Source: Rhizophagus irregularis
Taxonomy: Eukaryota; Glomeromycota; Glomeromycetes; Glomerales; Glomeraceae
DNA length: 64,000 nt
Assembly: GCF_026210795.1 (NCBI RefSeq)
Contig: NC_089443.1
Location: forward strand, 1,736,001 to 1,800,000
Direction of reading: 5' to 3'
Of this stretch, positions 59,525 to 64,000 are shown in pieces. The notes under the pieces are model-generated. The model did not search any database. It was not told the DNA's origin and saw only the letters and a list, made by a program, of their open reading frames with translations. The position numbers were made by a program, and so were the translations under genes. Numbering within the stretch: the first letter of the stretch is position 1; every line of letters begins with the position of its first letter.

Positions 59525-61006
59525 TTATATTATTCTTGATAAGGCATCTGCATTTTTATTTTCTTTTCCTGGTCTATGGGTTATTTCAAAATCATACTGT
59601 TCCAATTCCATGACCCATCTTGATCTCTTTCCTTTTGGTACTTTTGCAGTCATTAATCCCTTCAAAGCTGCATGGTCTGTTACTACCTCAAATTTTCTAT
59701 TGATCAAGTATTTATGGAAATGTTGTATTCCCCATACAATTGCATAACATTCTTGTTCGGTTATTGGCCATCTTTGTTCTGTCCTGTTTAAACTTTTACT
59801 GGCATATTCTATTACGTATTCTTGACCTTTATCATCTTTTTGAGCTAACACTGCCCCTAATCCTATTCCCGAAGCATCTGTAATTAATATAAATTTCCTT
59901 AACCAATCTGGTTGTCTTAACACCGGTTCTTCGGTTAATTTCCTTTTTAATAGTTCTAATGCTTCATGTTGTTTGATGCCCCATTCAAACTTTTCATCTT
60001 TTCTCAATAAAGATGTTATTGGTTTTACTATTTTTGAAAAATCTTTAATAAATTTTCTATAGTACGTACATAACCCTAATATTGACCTTACACCTTTTAT
60101 ATTTATAGGTGCTGTTAATTTTTGTATCTTTTCAACCTTTCCTGGACTTGGTTTTAATCCATTCTTACCAACTACATGTCCTAAAAATTCTATTTCTGTT
60201 TTCCCAAATATACATTTCTTTAACTTTAGTATTAAACTGGCTTCCTTTAATTTTTCTAACACTAACTTTATGTGTTTTAGGTGGTCTTCAAAATTTTCCG
60301 AATATATCATTATATCATCAATGTATACTATCACAAATTCATTTAGGTACTCTTTTAATACTTTATCCATTAACCTTTGAAAACTTGCAGGTGCATTTGT
60401 TAACCCAAATGGCATGACATTATATTCATATAATCCTGCTGAGCATATGAATGCTGTTTTCTCAATATCTTCCTCAGCCATTTCTATCTGATTAAACCCT
60501 GATGCTAAATCTAGACTGGTAAACCATTTTCCTGAACTTATCCTTTCTAATTGCTCATCAATCCTCGGTAATGGATATGCATCTGTTATTGTAACTTTAT
60601 TTAATTTTCTATAGTCGATGCAAAATCTATAATTTCCCGACTTTTTCCCTGCTAAAGTCACTGGTGAAGACCATGGACTTCTAGATTCTCTAATTTTTCC
60701 CAATTTTAACATCTCGTCAACCTCTTTTCTGATGAATTTACCTTTTTCATCATTTTCTTTGTACCTCTTTTGGGCTATTGGTTCAGTACCCCCTTTTAAT
60801 CTGATTTCATGTTTTACTAGGTTTGTCCTATTATATTTTTCACCATCGTACTCAAATATATCCTTATATTTTTCTACTAATACTTTTAATTTACCTTTTT
60901 GTTCATTGGTTATGTCCCCTACTTTAAATTTTTCAGTAAATTTTCCATGGTCACTTTTGTGCTTCTTTATCGTCTCTTCAGTATCATTCTGACCAAGACT
61001 TATACT
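59525..61006 (-). CDS. Reverse transcriptase and RNase H
   Basis: The frame is open from 61006 (after an in-frame TAA at about 61007-61009) to TAA at 59527-59525, with an internal ATG at 60712. It overlaps the end of the protease frame in the -1 register, so expression probably needs frameshifting or internal initiation. RT motifs: LVKHEIRLKGGTEPIAQK upstream, FCIDYRKLN, the SLDLASGFNQIEM block, MPFGLTNAPASFQRLM and YIDD (in FVIVYIDDIMIYS), all canonical Ty3/Gypsy. RNase H follows: ILITDASGIGLGAVL, YASKSLN, TEQECYAIVW, VVTDHAAL and NADALSR at the end. Acts in cDNA synthesis within the virus-like particle. Confidence 0.93.
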   Translation of the reverse strand, partial: SISLGQNDTEETIKKHKSDHGKFTEKFKVGDITNEQKGKLKVLVEKYKDIFEYDGEKYNRTNLVKHEIRLKGGTEPIAQKRYKENDEKGKFIRKEVDEMLKLGKIRESRSPWSSPVTLAGKKSGNYRFCIDYRKLNKVTITDAYPLPRIDEQLERISSGKWFTSLDLASGFNQIEMAEEDIEKTAFICSAGLYEYNVMPFGLTNAPASFQRLMDKVLKEYLNEFVIVYIDDIMIYSENFEDHLKHIKLVLEKLKEASLILKLKKCIFGKTEIEFLGHVVGKNGLKPSPGKVEKIQKLTAPINIKGVRSILGLCTYYRKFIKDFSKIVKPITSLLRKDEKFEWGIKQHEALELLKRKLTEEPVLRQPDWLRKFILITDASGIGLGAVLAQKDDKGQEYVIEYASKSLNRTEQRWPITEQECYAIVWGIQHFHKYLINRKFEVVTDHAALKGLMTAKVPKGKRSRWVMELEQYDFEITHRPGKENKNADALSRII

Positions 61007-61527
61007 TTAAAATTTTCATCTTCCTGACCTTCATGGTCATCTTCATATATGTTATACAATTCATCCTGGTATAATTCTTCTAATATTTCCTCTTCATCAA
61101 ATGTTTCTTCAAACCCTTTAATGGTCCTTTGTGTGTATTTTACTGGTATATCCATAGTTTCATCATTCATTCTAATTATTATTGTTTTATCTGTGTAATC
61201 TATATTTGCTTTGAACATATCTAATACTCCATTTCCTAACACAATTTCGTTTTTTCCTGAATCAATTACTTCAACCTTAATGGGTATTTCCTTATCCCCA
61301 AATTGTATGTATATTGTTGTGGTACCCCTAGATGCTAATTTATCCTCATTTATCATCACACATCTTACTGTACTCGGTTCCTCAATTTTTAGGTCCATTT
61401 CATCCATTATCTGACTAGTTATTACATTTACTGCTGCTCCTGTATCAAACATTACGTCCTTTAATTCTTGGTTTATTATTAATTTACCCCTTAATGCAGT
61501 TAAGTGTTCTGCTTCAATGTTGTTCAT
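61000..61527 (-). CDS. Retrotransposon aspartic protease
   Basis: 175 residues from ATG 61527. The active-site DTGA is in VMFDTGAAVNVI (about residues 26-37), with the second conserved strand IVLGNGVLDMF (cf. ILG-x-x-L/D-F). The C-terminal third is very acidic (EETFDEEEILEEL). It shares its frame with gag, separated by one TGA and four sense codons. It would cleave the Gag-Pol polyprotein as a homodimer. Confidence 0.9.
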   Translation of the reverse strand: MNNIEAEHLTALRGKLIINQELKDVMFDTGAAVNVITSQIMDEMDLKIEEPSTVRCVMINEDKLASRGTTTIYIQFGDKEIPIKVEVIDSGKNEIVLGNGVLDMFKANIDYTDKTIIIRMNDETMDIPVKYTQRTIKGFEETFDEEEILEELYQDELYNIYEDDHEGQEDENFKV

Positions 61528-61539
61528 TGATTCTTGTAG

Positions 61540-64000
61540 TCAATCTGTTTGTGGATACCTTCTCATACCATCATAATATATTTTTCTTTGTTCTGGGCTC
61601 ATATCTATAATTTGTGAAAAAGTTGCATTTGCTCTGGTACTTTTCATATCCTCTAATACGTTATATTTTGGTATATTTCTTTGAAATGCGCTTGTCCTAT
61701 GAATACCTTCAACACGTTCATTTTTACATTGTTTTGCATAGTGACCTCTTTGTCCACAATTTCCACATGTATTATTATTTCTCCTTGCTTCTTGTGCTTT
61801 CCTCAGACTTTCGTCAGTGAATCCTCTTTTTGGTAATGCTGCTGCCCTTTCCTCTTGGCTTGCATATTTATCATTCCTTCTTCGTGTTTGTTCTTGATCA
61901 ATTTCCATATTTATATCTCGATTACTTGACCTATTTTTTATGTTACTTCTCGTTTGTCTTTCACCAATATAAAAATCTTGATCAACATGGTTAAATGTTA
62001 CATCATTATCTTGATAATACGGGTCGTCATAACTATATCCTTGGTCATAATTATCCTGATAATCCTGACTATCATAATCATATTGGTCATATTGGTCATT
62101 ATAATTATCATATTCCACTACATTGAATCCTCGATTATTGTTTTGGTGGTTTGGTGGTCTGTTATAGTTATTTGGTCTTCCATTATAGTTATTTGATCTT
62201 CTATTATAATTTTGATTATTTGGTCTTCCATAGTTTCTTTGACCATTATTTACCCTACATTCATTTGCATAATGTCCTGGTTGTTTACAATTATAACATG
62301 CTCGAGGTGGTGGTCCTTGTCTATTGTTATTGTTTGGTGGTCTCTTTTGCCCTCCAAGTTGATTTACTAGTTTTACCTCTAATTTTTTAAACATGTCGGC
62401 AAGGTCATCCTCATAATTTTTCTCCAATGGTTTTTCAAATATATTCTTTGGCTTGTCATCTTGTATATCGATTCCTTTTCTTTGGGTACTAACTGATATA
62501 CCACGTGTCTTTCTTATTAATTCATTAGTAGCTTCCTCCTCTCTTCTTGCTGTATTCACTGCATCATTTAAATTTGCTGGGTTTTGTCTTCTGACTTGAT
62601 ATCCCAATGTTGGTGTTAATCCTTCGATATAATTATCCACTTGTAATTCATCATCTAATGCATGGCCTCTGGTAGCTATCCTTAATATTTGTCTAAACCT
62701 TATCGTATATGCCTCAACATTTTCATTTACTCCTTGTGTTATTTTCCTTAATTCTAACATTTTCCTTTTTCTAACATCTTCCCTGGTAAATCTTTGTTTA
62801 ATCCTATGTTTTAAATCATTATCATTATCGTTATCTTGCCAATTTACCAAATGACCATTGTTTGCTTCCTTCTTTTCATTATACCATTGTGCTGCTGCAC
62901 CTTTCAAACAGGTAGCTGCCATTGCTGCTTGTCTAGCTCCATTTACTCCTGCTGCTTTTCCTATAGCAGTAAATGCTGTTTCAAATTGTCTTACCCAATC
63001 GTTTATGTCTTCTTCTTCCCTTCCATAAAATTGTGGCATACTAATTATTCCTCCAGCTACATTTCCTGCATCCTCAATTGCATTTGCTAATGGGTTGGCT
63101 GCGACTAATCCAGCCCAATTACCTCCTATATCATGTCCTGTTGCTGCTAGTAAAGCCGCTCTAAAATCTTCCCTTACTTCAGCTCTTGTTGCTCCCATAA
63201 TTATTGGTACTATTGGTAGGATTGGTGGTATCGGTGGTGTTAAAGGTGTTTCAAATAAATTTTCTATATTATAATCAGATATTTCACTTTTATCTTCAGA
63301 GTTTGATTCTGAACTTTCACTTGAGTCAAAACCAGGTCTATTTATAATGTTTTCTTCATAAGGTTCTTCAAAATTTTCATTGCTATCGGTATCATTTGGA
63401 TTTAAAATTTCTCCATTTTTTTCAGATCCATCTGATTCTTTTTCAGATCCATTCGATTCTTCATCATCAGATTTATTTCCACTACTTTCACTATCCTCAA
63501 TTCCAGCTTGCTGTTTCAGAAATTTATTTAATATCCGCCTTAAATTTTTCTCCAATTCATTTTTATTTCCTTGGAATATTTCAATAAATTCTTGATCCAA
63601 TATTTCTCCATCAGTATATCCCATACTGATTAACCTTAATAACTCTCCATTAGTTATTTCTATTTTATTATCATCACATATTTGTTTTAATCTTTTGACC
63701 CTGATATCAATTTCATTTTCGTCATTCTCACAATCCCTACACTTGGTTTTTCCTTCGTCAAATTTATTGTTTATCCATCTTATTCCACATTCATTACAAA
63801 ATGTGGTATTTTCATTTATCCATTCATATAATTTTATCCTTAATTCTTTGTCATTCGTATCAATTTCCTGGAAATATTTTTCCATAAATTCCATTGTTAA
63901 TATTATACTATTGCTTATCCTGAATTTTCTCATTCTTTCTATTTCTGACACATTTAATTCGTATCCTAATTTTTCTAAGTCATCCTTTAATTCTAATAAT
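61540..64000 (-). CDS. Retrotransposon Gag (5' end outside window)
   Basis: The frame is open from the window edge to TGA at 61542-61540, about 819 residues visible. The N-terminal part has a zinc-ribbon-like pair (CNECG ... CRDCE) followed by very acidic Ser/Glu stretches. The centre contains a capsid-type Gag domain (QFYGREEEDINDWVRQFE, AAQWYNEKK, RKMLELRKITQG and NVEAYTIRFRQI). The C-terminal part has two CCHC knuckles, CYNCKQPGHYANEC and CGNCGQRGHYAKQC, separated by Asn/Tyr/Asp-rich low complexity sequence. It forms the particle and binds RNA. Confidence 0.92.
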   Translation of the reverse strand, partial: LLELKDDLEKLGYELNVSEIERMRKFRISNSIILTMEFMEKYFQEIDTNDKELRIKLYEWINENTTFCNECGIRWINNKFDEGKTKCRDCENDENEIDIRVKRLKQICDDNKIEITNGELLRLISMGYTDGEILDQEFIEIFQGNKNELEKNLRRILNKFLKQQAGIEDSESSGNKSDDEESNGSEKESDGSEKNGEILNPNDTDSNENFEEPYEENIINRPGFDSSESSESNSEDKSEISDYNIENLFETPLTPPIPPILPIVPIIMGATRAEVREDFRAALLAATGHDIGGNWAGLVAANPLANAIEDAGNVAGGIISMPQFYGREEEDINDWVRQFETAFTAIGKAAGVNGARQAAMAATCLKGAAAQWYNEKKEANNGHLVNWQDNDNDNDLKHRIKQRFTREDVRKRKMLELRKITQGVNENVEAYTIRFRQILRIATRGHALDDELQVDNYIEGLTPTLGYQVRRQNPANLNDAVNTARREEEATNELIRKTRGISVSTQRKGIDIQDDKPKNIFEKPLEKNYEDDLADMFKKLEVKLVNQLGGQKRPPNNNNRQGPPPRACYNCKQPGHYANECRVNNGQRNYGRPNNQNYNRRSNNYNGRPNNYNRPPNHQNNNRGFNVVEYDNYNDQYDQYDYDSQDYQDNYDQGYSYDDPYYQDNDVTFNHVDQDFYIGERQTRSNIKNRSSNRDINMEIDQEQTRRRNDKYASQEERAAALPKRGFTDESLRKAQEARRNNNTCGNCGQRGHYAKQCKNERVEGIHRTSAFQRNIPKYNVLEDMKSTRANATFSQIIDMSPEQRKIYYDGMRRYPQTD

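Larger units (their letters stand above)
56489..64000 (-). mobile_element. Ty3/Gypsy-like LTR retrotransposon, 5' part beyond window
   Basis: Read on the minus strand: gag (open at the window edge), aspartic protease, RT with RNase H, a small coiled-coil frame, a thymidylate-kinase-like domain fused to integrase, a polypurine tract and a 3' LTR. The order protease-RT-RNaseH-integrase identifies Ty3/Gypsy (Metaviridae). All domains keep their catalytic residues and no coding block is disrupted internally, which suggests a young insertion. The 5' LTR and primer-binding site should lie just right of the window. Confidence 0.92.

Noticed and set aside
61000-61020. A AAT TTT heptamer as a -1 frameshift site between protease and RT
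   Set aside because: A -1 slip there would enter TAA at once in the RT register, so this heptamer cannot be the site.
61954-62196. Plus-strand frames opposite gag and other retrotransposon genes
   Set aside because: They mirror the gag low-complexity coding sequence on the opposite strand and are shadows.

Overview
The window is eukaryotic and very AT-rich. Genes are interrupted by short GT-AG introns, most of them roughly 60-100 bp, and lie between long non-coding stretches full of repeats. The gene content (TKL-type kinases fused to Sel1 repeats, BTB-BACK-TLDc proteins, secreted Kelch-repeat membrane proteins, a Crinkler N-terminal fragment, and abundant hAT, Helitron-like, LINE and Ty3 elements) fits an arbuscular mycorrhizal fungus of the Rhizophagus type. 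This assignment rests on family content and composition, not on a database match.

Layout. 0-2.4 kb: Sel1-kinase gene 1 (minus). 3.5-4.4 kb: an internally deleted hAT transposon. 6.9-13.2 kb: a small family island holding an intact bromodomain plus PD-(D/E)XK-like gene, a decayed tandem-inverted remnant and a third broken copy. 13.6 kb: a hAT-type MITE. 14.7-18.1 kb: a GC-richer insert bounded by 14-bp direct repeats. It carries a long minus-strand reading frame interrupted only by TGA codons and one frameshift. 18.9-24.8 kb: a direct segmental duplication (one copy holding a MITE, the other the matching empty site), remnants of a small secreted protein and a Crinkler, and another MITE. 25-26.1 kb: a tandem array whose units look like mini-exons separated by hairpin-bearing introns. 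27-30.4 kb: Sel1-kinase gene 2, with 14 Sel1 repeats. 31.6 kb: a 120-bp palindrome. 33.3-33.8 kb: a 5'-truncated LINE insertion. 34.6-36.4 kb: a 172-bp satellite. 38.2 kb: a small unknown gene. 40-43.3 kb: a BTB-BACK-TLDc gene and its truncated pseudogene. 45-47.1 kb: Sel1-kinase gene 3, which has lost the ATP-anchoring lysine. 48.3 kb: a small secreted protein gene. 51.4-53.1 kb: a secreted Kelch membrane protein. 56.5-64 kb: the 3' part of a Ty3-like LTR retrotransposon.

The most unusual content is the LTR retrotransposon. Its integrase is fused downstream of a thymidylate-kinase-like P-loop domain. Gag and protease share one frame, separated by a single UGA followed by CUA, a known readthrough context. 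The RT/RNase H and kinase-integrase modules are separated by stops. Other strong leads are the bromodomain-nuclease fusion flanked by inverted repeats, the TGA-only interrupted gene, and the mini-exon array.

All coordinates of multi-exon genes are models built by eye from splice motifs, reading phase and comparison between copies within this window. No alignments or searches were run.
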